A DNA stretch of 64,000 nucleotides, taken from positions 124,001 through 188,000 of the forward strand of contig NZ_JACHCM010000004.1 of assembly GCF_014200755.1 (NCBI RefSeq). The letters are read 5' to 3'. The stretch's first letter is position 1; each line of letters begins with the position of its first letter. This DNA is from Rhodanobacter sp. ANJX3. GTDB taxonomy: Bacteria > Pseudomonadota > Gammaproteobacteria > Xanthomonadales > Rhodanobacteraceae. Positions 53,080-61,807 of this stretch are shown piece after piece. The notes beneath the pieces were generated by a model. That model saw only the letters and a list, made by a program, of their open reading frames with translations. It ran no database searches and was not told the DNA's origin. A program made the position numbers and the translations under genes.

Positions 53080-54741
53080 TCACGGCAGGGCTGGCGCTGT
53101 CACCACGTCACGGATCAGCCGGTCCTGAAGCAGTCCGGCATGTTCGAGCACGGGATAAGCCAGCGCCGCCAGGTGCGAGTGAATGCGCTTCAGATCGCGG
53201 AGTATCCGCAGATAGACATCGCCCGCACCCCCTTCGTCGCGACGCTCGCGCAACGCGCGGATATGACGCTCGGAAATATCGTTCTCCAGCCGCCACAGCA
53301 CTTCCTTACGCGCGAACAACTGCTGTGCCGCGCGCAGATCGCTGCGCAGAAACACCGCCATGCCCAGTCGCAGGCTTTCCATGACGTGGGCTTGCATGAT
53401 CGCCAGATCCTGGATGTCGTCCGCCGAAAAATCCTGGCCGCGCTGCGCCTTCTTCGCCGCAAACTCCATCAAATTGTTGGCAGTGATATCACCGATATGC
53501 TCGATATTGATGACGAAGGTCAGAATCTCCTGGGCGCGCTCGGTATCCTCCTCATTCAAGGCCTCACCGCCGAGACCGGCAAGGTACTCGCGGATCGCCA
53601 CGCCCAGACGATCCAGCGTCGAGTCCATGCGGCTGATCGCTGCCGCACGCTGGCGGTCGTCCTTGCCGAACACCTCGACCAATCCCTTGAGCATGTTTTC
53701 GACCATGTCGGCCATCCGCATCGACTCGCGCGCGGCGTTGGCCAGCGCTACGCTGGCGCTGTCCAGCGCGCCCTCGTCCAGATACTGCGGCACGCCGGCA
53801 TCGGCCGGCTTCGGTGGCTCCGGCAACAGTCGGATCAGCAAGCGCGAAAAGCTCTCCACCGGCGCAATGAAGATCAGCGCCAGCACCAGATTGAAAGCGG
53901 TATGGAAATTCACCGCCAGGCGGGCTGGCGTATCGCCGAGCGGTGCCAGCAACAGCATCAGCGGATGCAGCAGCGGCAGACAGAGCAGGCAGCCGAATAC
54001 CCGCACCAGCGTATTGCCCAGCGGCAGCCGTTTGGCCACATTGCCATTTGCATCGAACAACGCCGGCAGCGTGCCGCCGACGTTCGCACCCAGCACCAGA
54101 GCCAGCGCTCCCTGCGCGTCGATGACATGGGTGGTGGCCAGCGAAACGATCAGCAGTACCACCGCTACACTCGAATGACATGCCCAGGTGAGCACGGCGG
54201 CCACCAGCACGGCCAGCAGCGGCTGGTCGGCCAGCGCCTGCAGCACGGCGTGCAGCGCCGAGGCGTTCTCCACCGGGGCCAGCGACACCACCAGCAGATG
54301 CAGAGCCAGCAGCATCAGACCGAGCCCGATCGCCACCCGGCCGATGTTTTCGTAACGCGCGTCGTCGCTGCGGCGATGGACCACGAAGCCGATCAGCACC
54401 AGCACCGGCGCCACCAGCGCGATATCGAACGAAAGCAGCTGCACTACCAGCGTGCTGCCGACGTTGGCACCGAGCATCACCGCCAGGCCCGGCGCCAGTC
54501 CAAGGAAGCCACTGGCCGCGAAGGACATGGCCATCATGCCGGTGGCGGTACTGCTTTGCAGCAGCGCGGTGACGCCCATACCGAAACAAAACGCCGCCGG
54601 GCGGTAACTCAGGTAGCGGCCCAGCCAGCGGCGCAAGGCACTGCCGTAACCGCGCAGTACGCCGCTGGTGACCATATGGGTACCCCACAGGAGCAGGGCG
54701 ACGTAACCTGCGATATCGAGCAGGATCAGGGTTCCGTTCAT
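53080..54741 (-). CDS. Na+/Pi cotransporter family protein with PhoU-like tail
   Basis: The product is 553 aa. Two inverted membrane repeats carry the QSSTATGMM motif and, in the second half, HSSVAVVLL, which replace the QSSSA motifs of the NptA/SLC34 family. The C-terminal 200 aa form a PhoU-like four-helix bundle (HIGDITANNLMEFAAKK and LRLGMAVFLRSDLRAAQ) that can sense or regulate phosphate. It would take up phosphate with Na+. It is downstream of and codirectional with the Mg2+ ATPase gene, so Mg2+ and phosphate uptake may be coordinated. Confidence 0.9.
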   Translation of the reverse strand: MNGTLILLDIAGYVALLLWGTHMVTSGVLRGYGSALRRWLGRYLSYRPAAFCFGMGVTALLQSSTATGMMAMSFAASGFLGLAPGLAVMLGANVGSTLVVQLLSFDIALVAPVLVLIGFVVHRRSDDARYENIGRVAIGLGLMLLALHLLVVSLAPVENASALHAVLQALADQPLLAVLVAAVLTWACHSSVAVVLLIVSLATTHVIDAQGALALVLGANVGGTLPALFDANGNVAKRLPLGNTLVRVFGCLLCLPLLHPLMLLLAPLGDTPARLAVNFHTAFNLVLALIFIAPVESFSRLLIRLLPEPPKPADAGVPQYLDEGALDSASVALANAARESMRMADMVENMLKGLVEVFGKDDRQRAAAISRMDSTLDRLGVAIREYLAGLGGEALNEEDTERAQEILTFVINIEHIGDITANNLMEFAAKKAQRGQDFSADDIQDLAIMQAHVMESLRLGMAVFLRSDLRAAQQLFARKEVLWRLENDISERHIRALRERRDEGGAGDVYLRILRDLKRIHSHLAALAYPVLEHAGLLQDRLIRDVVTAPALP

Positions 54742-54785
54742 GGCACAAGTCTCCGTGCGTGAACTACGCGAGCGGATAAACGCGC

Positions 54786-54812
54786 GGTCGCTGCGATACA
54801 GCGCATGCGACC
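54786..54812 (-). other. Hairpin in the leader of the Na/Pi gene
   Basis: GGTCGC pairs with GCGACC and the inner TGCG with CGCA, leaving one bulged base and a six-base loop. It lies 45 bp before the Na/Pi start and is followed by GCGCGTTTATCC, so it could be an attenuator. Confidence 0.45.
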
Positions 54813-54836
54813 ACGCCTGGTTTTCATTTCACGCAA

Positions 54837-54857
54837 CCGCAGCGCATACGGCTGCGG
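54837..54857 (-). terminator. Hairpin directly after the Mg2+ ATPase stop
   Basis: CCGCAGC and GCTGCGG pair around a seven-base loop four bases after the stop. There is no U-run, so partial termination or mRNA end protection is more likely than full termination. Confidence 0.48.
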
Positions 54858-54860
54858 CTG

Positions 54861-57518
54861 TTACAGCCAGCGGCTGTAGCGGCGGATGTAGATGAGCTTG
54901 ACCAGCTGGGTCAGCACGCAATACGTGAATACCGTCAGCGCGACCCAACCGAAAAACACCGCCGGCATCGCCACCATGTTGAACTTCGCACCCAGCGCGG
55001 TGAAAGGCAGCGCGATACCGACCAGCATCGCCGCCGCGGTCAGCGCCAGCACCGGTGCCGCGGCAATACTCTGCAGGAACGGAATTTTGCGTGTGCGGAT
55101 CATGTGCACGATCATCGTCTGCGTCAGCAGGCTCTCGACGAACCAGCCGGTCTGGAAGAACGTCTGATGCGCCGACGAGTTGGCGCCGAACACGTGCCAC
55201 AGCAGCAGGAACGTGGTGATGTCGAAGATCGAGCTGACCGGACCGATCCACACCATGAAACGGCCGATGTCGCTGGCGTCCCACTTGCGCGGCTTGCGCA
55301 GGTATTCCTCGTCCATGCGGTCGAACGGAATCGACAGCTGCGAGGTGTGATACAGCAAATCGAGCACCAGCAGCTGCAGCGGCAGCATCGGCAGGAACGG
55401 CAGGAACGCGCTGGCGATCAGCACGCTGAACATGTTGCCGAAGTTGGAGCTGGCGGTCATCTTGATGTACTTGATGATGTTGCCGAAGGTCACGCGCCCT
55501 TCGATCACGCCCTCCTCCAGCACCATCAGGTTCTTTTCCAGCAGGATGATGTCGGCCGACTCCTTGGCGATGTCGGTGGCGGTATCCACCGAAATGCCGA
55601 CGTCGGCCTCGCGCAGCGCCGGCGCGTCGTTGATGCCGTCGCCGAGAAAGCCGACCGTGTGGCCCATGCGCTGCAGCGACTTCACCACGCGCGCCTTCTG
55701 CAGCGGCGACATTTTGGCGAACACCGTGGTGCGCTTGACCAGCGCGTCCAGTTCATCGTCCTCCAGCGCCTCGATGTGCTTGCCCTGCGCCGAGTGCTCC
55801 ACGTCCAGCCCGACCTCGCGGCAGATTTTGCGTGTCACCGCCTCGTTGTCGCCGGTGATCACCTTGACGTCGACCCCGTGATGACGCAGCGCGGCGATCG
55901 CGGTGCCGGCCGTATCCTTCGGTGGATCGAGGAAGGCCAGGCAGCCCACCGCGATCATGTCGGTTTCGTCGGCCACGCTGTAGCTGCGGTCGGTAGTCGG
56001 CGGGTAGCGCTTGATCGCCACCACCAGCACGCGCAGGCCGTCCTCGTTGAGCTCGTGCGTCATCGCCTTGATCTCGGCGCGTCGCGCGTCGGTCATCGGC
56101 AGAATCTCGTCGCCCGATTTCAGATGGCCGCAGATCGACAGCATCTCTTCGACCGCGCCCTTGCAGACCAGCAGCTCCTCATCATCGCCCTTGGCCACCA
56201 CCACCGACATGCGCCGACGCTGGAAGTCGAACGGGATCTCGTCGACGATGCGATAGGTTTCGGCGGTCGGCTCCAGGTCGCGATGCTCCAGCACCGCCTT
56301 GTCCATCAGATTTTTCAGACCGGTCTGGAAGCGGCTGTTGAGATAGCCGTATTCCAGCGCCTCGTCGGACTCTTCGCCGTTCAAGTCCAGGTGCCGCTCC
56401 AGCACGATCTTGTCCAGCGTCAGCGTGCCGGTCTTGTCGGTGCACAGCACGTCCATCGCGCCGAAATTCTGGATCGCGTTGAGCCGCTTCACCACCACCT
56501 TGCGCTTGGACATCGCCATCGCGCCCTTGGCGAGATTGGCGGTGACGATCAGCGGCAGCATTTCGGGCGTCAGGCCGACCGCGACCGACAGGGCGAACAG
56601 AAACGCTTCCAGGAAGCTGCCCTTGTCCCACCAGTTGATTGCAAACACGATCGGCACCATCACCGCCATGAAGCGGATCAGCAGCCAGCTGACGCTCTTC
56701 ACGCCACGGTCGAAGCTGGTCTGCACGCGCTGACCGACCATCGTGTGCGCCAGCGAACCGAGGTAGCTGCGCGGACCGGTTGCGACGATCACGGCGGTGG
56801 CCGTACCGCTGACCGCGTTGGTGCCCATGAAGCACACGGTGCTGAGGTCGAGCGGGCTGTCGATGGCCCCCTGCAGCTCTTCCGCCGTCGGCGCGCCGGC
56901 ACGCGGAGCGAGTTTTTCCACCGGCAGCGATTCGCCGGTGAGGATCGCCTGGCTGATGAAAAGATCCTTGGCGCTGAGCAGGCGGATATCCGCCGGCACC
57001 ATGTCGCCGGCGGCCAGATGCACGATATCGCCGGCCACCAGCTCGGCGACCGGTACCTCGATGCGCTCGCTGTGGCCATCCGAGGAACGGCGTGTCACCG
57101 TGGCAGTGTTGCGCACCATCGCCTTGAGCTTCTCGGCGGATTTGGCCGAACGGTATTCCTGGGTGAAGCTCAACAGCACGCTGATCAGCACCATCACCGA
57201 AATGATGGTGGGGCCGGTCAGGTTGGTATGGTCGGTCGCCAGCTGCACGCAGGCCAGCACCAGCAGCACCACGATGAACGGGTTCTTGAACGCATGCAGC
57301 AGCTGCACCGTCCAGTGCGGCGGCTTTTCGTGCGACACCTCGTTGACGCCGTCGCGGTCGAGCCGCTCGGCGATCTGCTCTTCGTCGAGACCGGCCATGC
57401 TGGTGTCGAGCGACGCCAGCAGCGCGTCACGCTCGCGGTAGGCTTCCTGTGCCACCACGATGCGCACGGCGGCTGAGCCGCTCTTGCCCGCAGCGGTAGG
57501 GATCACTTGCTTGATCAT
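54861..57518 (-). CDS. mgtA: Mg2+-importing P-type ATPase, MgtA type
   Basis: The product is 885 aa. The actuator motif TGES is at 194-197, the P-type IIIB helix motif GLTPEMLPLIV at 315-325, and the phosphorylated Asp361 is in DKTGTLT; GDGINDAPALREADVGIS follows in the P domain. Length and motifs fit MgtA/MgtB, which import Mg2+ when it is scarce. The ATG at 57518 gives the usual short N-terminus; a GTG at 57575 would add 19 residues. A structured leader with its own upstream ORF (57699-58182) precedes it, so expression is probably controlled after transcription start. Confidence 0.95.
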   Translation of the reverse strand: MIKQVIPTAAGKSGSAAVRIVVAQEAYRERDALLASLDTSMAGLDEEQIAERLDRDGVNEVSHEKPPHWTVQLLHAFKNPFIVVLLVLACVQLATDHTNLTGPTIISVMVLISVLLSFTQEYRSAKSAEKLKAMVRNTATVTRRSSDGHSERIEVPVAELVAGDIVHLAAGDMVPADIRLLSAKDLFISQAILTGESLPVEKLAPRAGAPTAEELQGAIDSPLDLSTVCFMGTNAVSGTATAVIVATGPRSYLGSLAHTMVGQRVQTSFDRGVKSVSWLLIRFMAVMVPIVFAINWWDKGSFLEAFLFALSVAVGLTPEMLPLIVTANLAKGAMAMSKRKVVVKRLNAIQNFGAMDVLCTDKTGTLTLDKIVLERHLDLNGEESDEALEYGYLNSRFQTGLKNLMDKAVLEHRDLEPTAETYRIVDEIPFDFQRRRMSVVVAKGDDEELLVCKGAVEEMLSICGHLKSGDEILPMTDARRAEIKAMTHELNEDGLRVLVVAIKRYPPTTDRSYSVADETDMIAVGCLAFLDPPKDTAGTAIAALRHHGVDVKVITGDNEAVTRKICREVGLDVEHSAQGKHIEALEDDELDALVKRTTVFAKMSPLQKARVVKSLQRMGHTVGFLGDGINDAPALREADVGISVDTATDIAKESADIILLEKNLMVLEEGVIEGRVTFGNIIKYIKMTASSNFGNMFSVLIASAFLPFLPMLPLQLLVLDLLYHTSQLSIPFDRMDEEYLRKPRKWDASDIGRFMVWIGPVSSIFDITTFLLLWHVFGANSSAHQTFFQTGWFVESLLTQTMIVHMIRTRKIPFLQSIAAAPVLALTAAAMLVGIALPFTALGAKFNMVAMPAVFFGWVALTVFTYCVLTQLVKLIYIRRYSRWL

Positions 57519-57698
57519 GGCGTTATCCGAAAAGTATTGATAAGCCCACGGCTGGTGCACGCCCGGATACAGCACGGAGGTGGCCAGATCGTGCGCGAGG
57601 CACGAGGCTGTGTCGCGATCGTCAGAGCGGTCGCAACGGATCCATCGAGCGTGTCTCCGCCATTGGCGCAGGCCACGACTTGCCGATCACACGCAGCT

Positions 57699-57959
57699 TC
57701 ACGCCTGCCTTGATAACAGGGCAATGTTGCGGTGAGTTTGCAGCGGACGACGGCCGACCGTAACCCGGGCTGCCGCGGCGGCGCGGGCGGCCGACAGATC
57801 GGCCGGGCGCGGCATCTGGATCACGACCGCCTCGGCGTCCGGGCGATTCAACGGCGCGGGCACGGTGATCACGCGCGCCACGCGGGGGCGGTCACGGCGA
57901 ACGGACAGCACTAGTGAGCGCAAAGCGCGCAAAAAACCGGGGGTGCGAAAGAGTGTCAT
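57699..57959 (-). CDS. 86-codon leader ORF upstream of mgtA
   Basis: The ORF codes MTLFRTPGFLRALRSLVLSV... and is basic and Pro-containing (PRVARVITVPAPLNRP, MPRP). A strong ribosome binding site, GAGGAG with 7 nt spacing, precedes the ATG. That same ribosome binding site is the 3' arm of a 12-nt helix with the sequence GAGGAGGTGGGC complement at 57994-58005. The stop is 180 nt before mgtA. No family is recognised. It may be a small protein, or a regulatory leader peptide like the Pro-rich mgtL of Salmonella. Confidence 0.58.
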   Translation of the reverse strand: MTLFRTPGFLRALRSLVLSVRRDRPRVARVITVPAPLNRPDAEAVVIQMPRPADLSAARAAAAARVTVGRRPLQTHRNIALLSRQA

Positions 57960-57960
57960 C

Positions 57961-58005
57961 GCCCATCTCCTCATAACGACGCATGCAGCGCCGGAGGAGG
58001 TGGGC
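57961..58005 (-). promoter_or_regulatory. Helix that would hide the leader-ORF ribosome binding site
   Basis: On the minus strand GCCCACCTCCTC (58005-57994) can pair with GAGGAGATGGGC (57972-57961) in 11 of 12 positions, enclosing the Shine-Dalgarno GAGGAG. The loop is 21 nt. It begins 3 nt after the P1 helix of the element above it. Confidence 0.65.
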
Positions 58006-58008
58006 CGG

Positions 58009-58125
58009 GTTTCCCTAGTCGAGGAAAACGCCAGCCGACCGCAGGCGGTCGCCGCAGGTAATCAGCTTGTGATGCATTGCCGGCACCCGATGCTCGCGGA
58101 TGTCGACGTTGCGACTAGGGTAAAC
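58009..58125 (-). ncRNA. Structured leader element upstream of mgtA (riboswitch-like)
   Basis: In RNA sense GTTTACCCTAGTCG (58125-58112) pairs with CGACTAGGGAAAC (58021-58009): 13 bp with one bulged A. Inside are a 6-bp hairpin (CATCCG/CGGGTG, 58102-58084) and a 7-bp hairpin (CGACCGC/GCGGTCG, 58051-58036). A closed helix holding two stems, directly before a helix that can bury a Shine-Dalgarno, is the arrangement of a translational riboswitch. I do not see the M-box or yybP-ykoY consensus. Function and ligand (Mg2+?) are inferences. Confidence 0.55.
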
Positions 58126-58188
58126 GTCCATATGCCTTTATTTGTCAGAACTGGGAGCCGAGGGCAAGACACGCCGCTCAGCCCCGTT

Positions 58189-58217
58189 ATTTTGCGACTG
58201 CAGCACGCGAGAGTCAA
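58189..58217 (-). promoter_or_regulatory. Sigma-70 promoter for the mgtA leader
   Basis: Minus-strand TTGACT (58217-58212) and CAAAAT (58194-58189) are 17 bp apart; matches are 5/6 and 4/6. Transcription would begin near 58182, about 57 nt before the structured element and about 660 nt before mgtA. Confidence 0.6.
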
Positions 58218-58219
58218 CG

Positions 58220-58238
58220 CACAAAACCGGGTTTTGTG
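58220..58238 (-). terminator. Hairpin after ctaB
   Basis: CACAAAACC and GGTTTTGTG pair perfectly around one base. It lies about 60 bp after the ctaB stop and just upstream of the -35 box of the mgtA leader promoter. There is little U-run after it, so termination strength is uncertain. Confidence 0.5.
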
Positions 58239-58299
58239 GCTAAAGTTGATACGAAGCCAGCATCATCGATGGCGTGCAGGGCAACGCCAGAAGCGATTC

Positions 58300-59202
58300 T
58301 CACCCCACCGAGCGAAATGCCAGCCCCTGATGCACCGACAGCGCGCCCAGCCAGTGGTCGGCCAGCAGGAATGCGAACAGCGCCATCAAGTAAACGATCG
58401 AGTAGTTGAACACCTTCATCGCGAAAAACTCGTCCGGCGGACGCAGCAGGCGCACGGCGTAATACAGAAAACCGGCGCCCAGCACCACCGCGCCGCCCAG
58501 ATAGATCAGTCCACTCATGCCGGTCATGGTCGGCAGCAGGGTGACGATGACCAGCAGCACGGTGTAGTAGAAAACGTGCCAACGCGTGTACGCCACGCCA
58601 TGCGTGACCGGCAGCATCGGCACCTGCGCGCGGGCATAGTCGGCGCGGCGAAAGATTGCCAGCGCCCAGAAATGCGGCGGCGTCCACACGAAAATGATCA
58701 GGCACAGCTGCAGCGCGAACGGATGCAGCGAGTCGGTGACGGCGGTCCAGCCCAGCACCGGCGGAATGGCACCGGCCAGGCCGCCGATCACGATGTTCTG
58801 CGGCGTGGCGCGCTTCAGATAGGCCGTGTACACCAGCGCATAGCCGATCAGCCCGCCGAAGGTCAGCAGCGCGGTCAGCGGATTGACCAGCACCGCCAGC
58901 ACCAGCATCGAGGCGATGCCCAGCGCAATGGCAAACACCAGCACCTGACGCGGCGTGAGCTTGCCGGTGGCCAGCGGGCGGCGGGCGGTGCGCGCCATCA
59001 GCTTGTCGATACGCTCGTCGATCAGATGATTGAACGCGGCCGCCGAACCGGAGGCCATCCAGATACCGATCGTGCCGAATACCAGCGCACGCCACGGTGG
59101 AATGCCGGGCACTGCGAGGAACATGCCGATCACCGCGCAGAACACCAGCAGCGCGACGACGCGCGGCTTGGTCAACTGCAGATATTCGCGGACGAGGCTC
59201 AT
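58300..59202 (-). CDS. ctaB: Protohaem IX farnesyltransferase (haem O synthase) CtaB/CyoE
   Basis: The product is 300 aa with about nine helices. [23 protein letters not shown] is the first Asp-rich prenyl-diphosphate motif and [17 protein letters not shown] the family motif after it; [21 protein letters not shown] is the second. It attaches farnesyl to haem B to make haem O. The ATG at 59202 follows the ctaA stop by one base (TGAGATG), so the two are translationally coupled. Confidence 0.95.
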   Translation of the reverse strand: MSLVREYLQLTKPRVVALLVFCAVIGMFLAVPGIPPWRALVFGTIGIWMASGSAAAFNHLIDERIDKLMARTARRPLATGKLTPRQVLVFAIALGIASMLVLAVLVNPLTALLTFGGLIGYALVYTAYLKRATPQNIVIGGLAGAIPPVLGWTAVTDSLHPFALQLCLIIFVWTPPHFWALAIFRRADYARAQVPMLPVTHGVAYTRWHVFYYTVLLVIVTLLPTMTGMSGLIYLGGAVVLGAGFLYYAVRLLRPPDEFFAMKVFNYSIVYLMALFAFLLADHWLGALSVHQGLAFRSVG

Positions 59203-59203
59203 C

Positions 59204-60394
59204 TCAGCGGGTTTCCGATAGCAGCGTGGGTGATACGTCTTTGCGCATCTGCGTGCGCGCCAGCGTCGCCAGCAGGGTAAACAGCAGCAGCGCGGCCATG
59301 CCATTGTGCGCCGTCGCTACCGGTAGCGGCAGGCCGTACACCACGTTGCTGATACCCAGCAGAACCTGGCACACCAGGGCCAGCGCGATGGCGATCGCAA
59401 ACAGGCGCAGTCCCCGACGCGCCGCCTTGAACGACAGCCAGGCCAGATAGCAGAAGACCACCAGCGCGCCGAAGCGGTGCGTCATCTGGATGGCGCTGCG
59501 CGCCGCCATGTCGAGCACGCCGCCTTCGTAATTGACGCCGATACCGCGCCACAGCACGAATGCCTGGTGGAAATCCGTCGGCGGCATCCATTGACCGCCG
59601 CATTGCGGAAACGCGCCGGTGCCATAGCCGCAGGCCAGCGCGGCGTAGTTGGCCGAGGTCCAGCCACCCAGCGCGATCTGGCAGAACAGCAGCGCGATGC
59701 CGAGCACCACCAGCCGACGCAGATCCGCCAGACGATGGTCCGACGCACCGACGCCGGCAAAGCGCAGCGCCGCGTAGGCCAGCAGTGCGAACGTGGTGAT
59801 GCCGCCAAGCAGATGGCCCATCACCACGACGGGTTTGAGCAGAAGGGTCACCGTCCACATGCCAAGCATGGCCTGGAAGATGATCATCGCCAGCGCCAGC
59901 ACGCTGACCTTCCACGCACCGCTGCGCTTCAATGCCAGCGCCGCGATGATCGGCAGAGCGATCGCCAGCGCCGACAGCAGCGAGGACAGCGCGAATTCGC
60001 CGCGCTGATAGAGCACCACGCCGACCGCCGCGAAGATCGCCGCCGAGATGACGCCATAGCGAGCCGACGCCTTGCGCCAGCTGGCGATCAGCGCGATCAA
60101 CAGCACCAGCACGCCCAGCGAACCGGCCAACACCCGATGCACCTGCTCGCGCCAGGCCTTGTCGGTTTCCACCGGGCGATCCGGATAGGCCAGATTGGCC
60201 GCGGCAATATCGTGCGCGTGGGTGGGCCAGGTGGCCTTGCCGTAGCAGGTCGGCCAGTCGGGGCATGACAGCCCCGCGTTGGAGAGGCGCACAAACGCAC
60301 CGAACATCACCAGCCCGAACGCGAACAGCGCCGCCAGCAGGGTCAGTGCGCGCAGCGTCTTGACGATGCGGGGAGACATCGCGTTGGAGAACAT
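59204..60394 (-). CDS. ctaA: Haem A synthase CtaA (COX15 type)
   Basis: The product is 396 aa with eight helices. The first half has [21 protein letters not shown] (the conserved Cys pair) and a haem-ligand His in [10 protein letters not shown]; the second half has [18 protein letters not shown] and [11 protein letters not shown], ending with [12 protein letters not shown]. It oxidises haem O to haem A. The AGGTGA region upstream gives the ribosome binding site. The start overlaps the previous stop (TGATG). Confidence 0.95.
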   Translation of the reverse strand: MFSNAMSPRIVKTLRALTLLAALFAFGLVMFGAFVRLSNAGLSCPDWPTCYGKATWPTHAHDIAAANLAYPDRPVETDKAWREQVHRVLAGSLGVLVLLIALIASWRKASARYGVISAAIFAAVGVVLYQRGEFALSSLLSALAIALPIIAALALKRSGAWKVSVLALAMIIFQAMLGMWTVTLLLKPVVVMGHLLGGITTFALLAYAALRFAGVGASDHRLADLRRLVVLGIALLFCQIALGGWTSANYAALACGYGTGAFPQCGGQWMPPTDFHQAFVLWRGIGVNYEGGVLDMAARSAIQMTHRFGALVVFCYLAWLSFKAARRGLRLFAIAIALALVCQVLLGISNVVYGLPLPVATAHNGMAALLLFTLLATLARTQMRKDVSPTLLSETR

Positions 60395-60969
60395 CAGTGG
60401 ATCACCTTCTGCAGATCGCGCGCTAGACCGGCCGGATCGGAGCCGGCAGGATACAGCGACAGCGCGGTGCCGTTGGACTCCACCAGCACCGCGCTGACGC
60501 TGTCCGGCGTGGTCGGTCGATAATTCGCCAGCTTGCCGTCGACGTCGGTACCGAGCTGCCAGTAGTTTCGAATCGCGGCCAGACCTTCGCCCGCCGGCGG
60601 CTGGCCCAGATAAAGCAGGCGCAGGCGCGATTGGTTGCGGCTGAGCATGATGCGGGCCTTGGCCATCGCCGTGAGGTCGTCCAGGCATTGCACCGCACAG
60701 CCGGGCCCGGGCAGCGCGATCAGCGTCATGCGCGGCTCGCTGTCGCGCCATGCATACGTCTGCCCATTGGCCAGCTGCACGCGCAGCTTCTCGTCGACAA
60801 AATTGCGTTGCGGCATGATCGGCTGGCCGTTGCCCTTGCCGCTCGGCTGCCAGCCGGTGAATGTCAGCAGGCCGGCGACCAGAATAGGCGCAGCAAACAC
60901 CAGCGCGATCAGCACCAGAAAGAATCGGCTTTTGCGCAAAGCGGCAGGATCGTGGGTATGAGTAGGCAT
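60394..60969 (-). CDS. Membrane-anchored thioredoxin-like protein of the haem A/COX assembly cluster
   Basis: The product is 191 aa. One N-terminal helix (about 15-35) is followed by a domain with LPGPGCAVQCLDDL, a CxxxC pair that resembles a Sco/thioredoxin site, and LRLLYLGQPPAGEGLAAIRNYW. The protein is known only as a conserved hypothetical beside surf1 and ctaA in xanthomonads. It may be a copper or thiol chaperone for cytochrome oxidase. The ATG at 60969 is chosen because longer starts run into surf1. Confidence 0.75.
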   Translation of the reverse strand: MPTHTHDPAALRKSRFFLVLIALVFAAPILVAGLLTFTGWQPSGKGNGQPIMPQRNFVDEKLRVQLANGQTYAWRDSEPRMTLIALPGPGCAVQCLDDLTAMAKARIMLSRNQSRLRLLYLGQPPAGEGLAAIRNYWQLGTDVDGKLANYRPTTPDSVSAVLVESNGTALSLYPAGSDPAGLARDLQKVIH

Positions 60970-61016
60970 GAAGTCGCAGCAAATGTTGATGAGTGGATCT
61001 GATGTCTCAGGCGATA

Positions 61017-61748
61017 TCAGCGATGGCGCGGACCGCGCTTGCGATGCAGCACCAGCAGAAGCACCACCGCCGCCAGCGCGAACGTAAACCACTGGAAAGC
61101 ATACGCGCGATGGCGCGCCGGCGGCATCGATGAAAAATCCAGCGTATGCACGCGCACGTAGATCGACGCCGGATCGGGATCGAGCGCCAGCATGCGCGGA
61201 TACAGCGTGCGGTGGAGATCGTGCGAGACGTCGACGGGGTCCAGAAAAATGCTTTTCTTCGGCCAGCGCGACTGCTGCTGCAGCGCGTTGCCGCCCATCT
61301 GAAAACCGATCGGCGGCATCGGCACGTAAAGACCTTGCAGGCTCACCTCGGTGCTCGGCAACGCCGGCAGCTGTGGCTCCTGACCGGTACCGTTGCCGGG
61401 CAGAAAACCCATATCCACCAACAGCAGCTTTTGCGTATCGTGCAGCGCGAGCGGCACGAAAACTTCCACGCCGCCGCGCTCGTCATGATTGGGGTTGTCC
61501 AGCAGGTAGATGCGATCGGTCAGGTAACGACCGCTGACATGCACGCGCGGAAAGCCATCATCCGGCGGCGTATCGGCGACCTTGGGAAAGTCCTGCAAGG
61601 GTGCCGTCGCCGATGCGGCATACCGACGCAGAAGCGCGTCCTTGAAGTCGGCGCGGTGCAACTGCCACACGCCAAGACGTATGAACAGCAACGCGCCGAC
61701 GACCGTCAACAGCAATGCCCACCACGACGGACGGCGAAAGCCGCTCAT
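61017..61748 (-). CDS. SURF1-like cytochrome oxidase assembly protein
   Basis: The product is 243 aa. The N-terminal helix (PSWWALLLTVVGALLFIRLGVWQLHRADFKD) with the conserved WQ(L)xR start, the VHVSGRYL segment, LLVDMGFLPG and a second helix near the C-terminus (FQWFTFALAAVVLL) match Shy1/SURF1. It helps insert haem A into subunit I. It is the first gene of the surf1-hypothetical-ctaA-ctaB series and is divergent from the DUF2909 gene. Confidence 0.92.
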   Translation of the reverse strand: MSGFRRPSWWALLLTVVGALLFIRLGVWQLHRADFKDALLRRYAASATAPLQDFPKVADTPPDDGFPRVHVSGRYLTDRIYLLDNPNHDERGGVEVFVPLALHDTQKLLLVDMGFLPGNGTGQEPQLPALPSTEVSLQGLYVPMPPIGFQMGGNALQQQSRWPKKSIFLDPVDVSHDLHRTLYPRMLALDPDPASIYVRVHTLDFSSMPPARHRAYAFQWFTFALAAVVLLLVLHRKRGPRHR

Positions 61749-61807
61749 GCGGAGTACCGCATAGCGGCCGCTATACTCGGGACATCAACCTGGATCGGGT
61801 CTATCAC

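Noticed and set aside
53140-54762. A plus-strand open frame of 540 codons opposite the Na/Pi gene
   Set aside because: Shadow of a well-supported gene; low-complexity translation.
55104-57476. A plus-strand open frame of 790 codons opposite mgtA
   Set aside because: His/Arg/Gln-rich shadow of the ATPase gene with no start context.
57515-57724. A second open frame between the leader ORF and mgtA on the minus strand
   Set aside because: No ribosome binding site and it overlaps the mgtA start; the 86-codon ORF has much better support.
58009-58125. Assignment of the mgtA leader element to M-box or yybP-ykoY riboswitches
   Set aside because: I could not find the conserved core sequences of either class; the element is therefore reported without a class.
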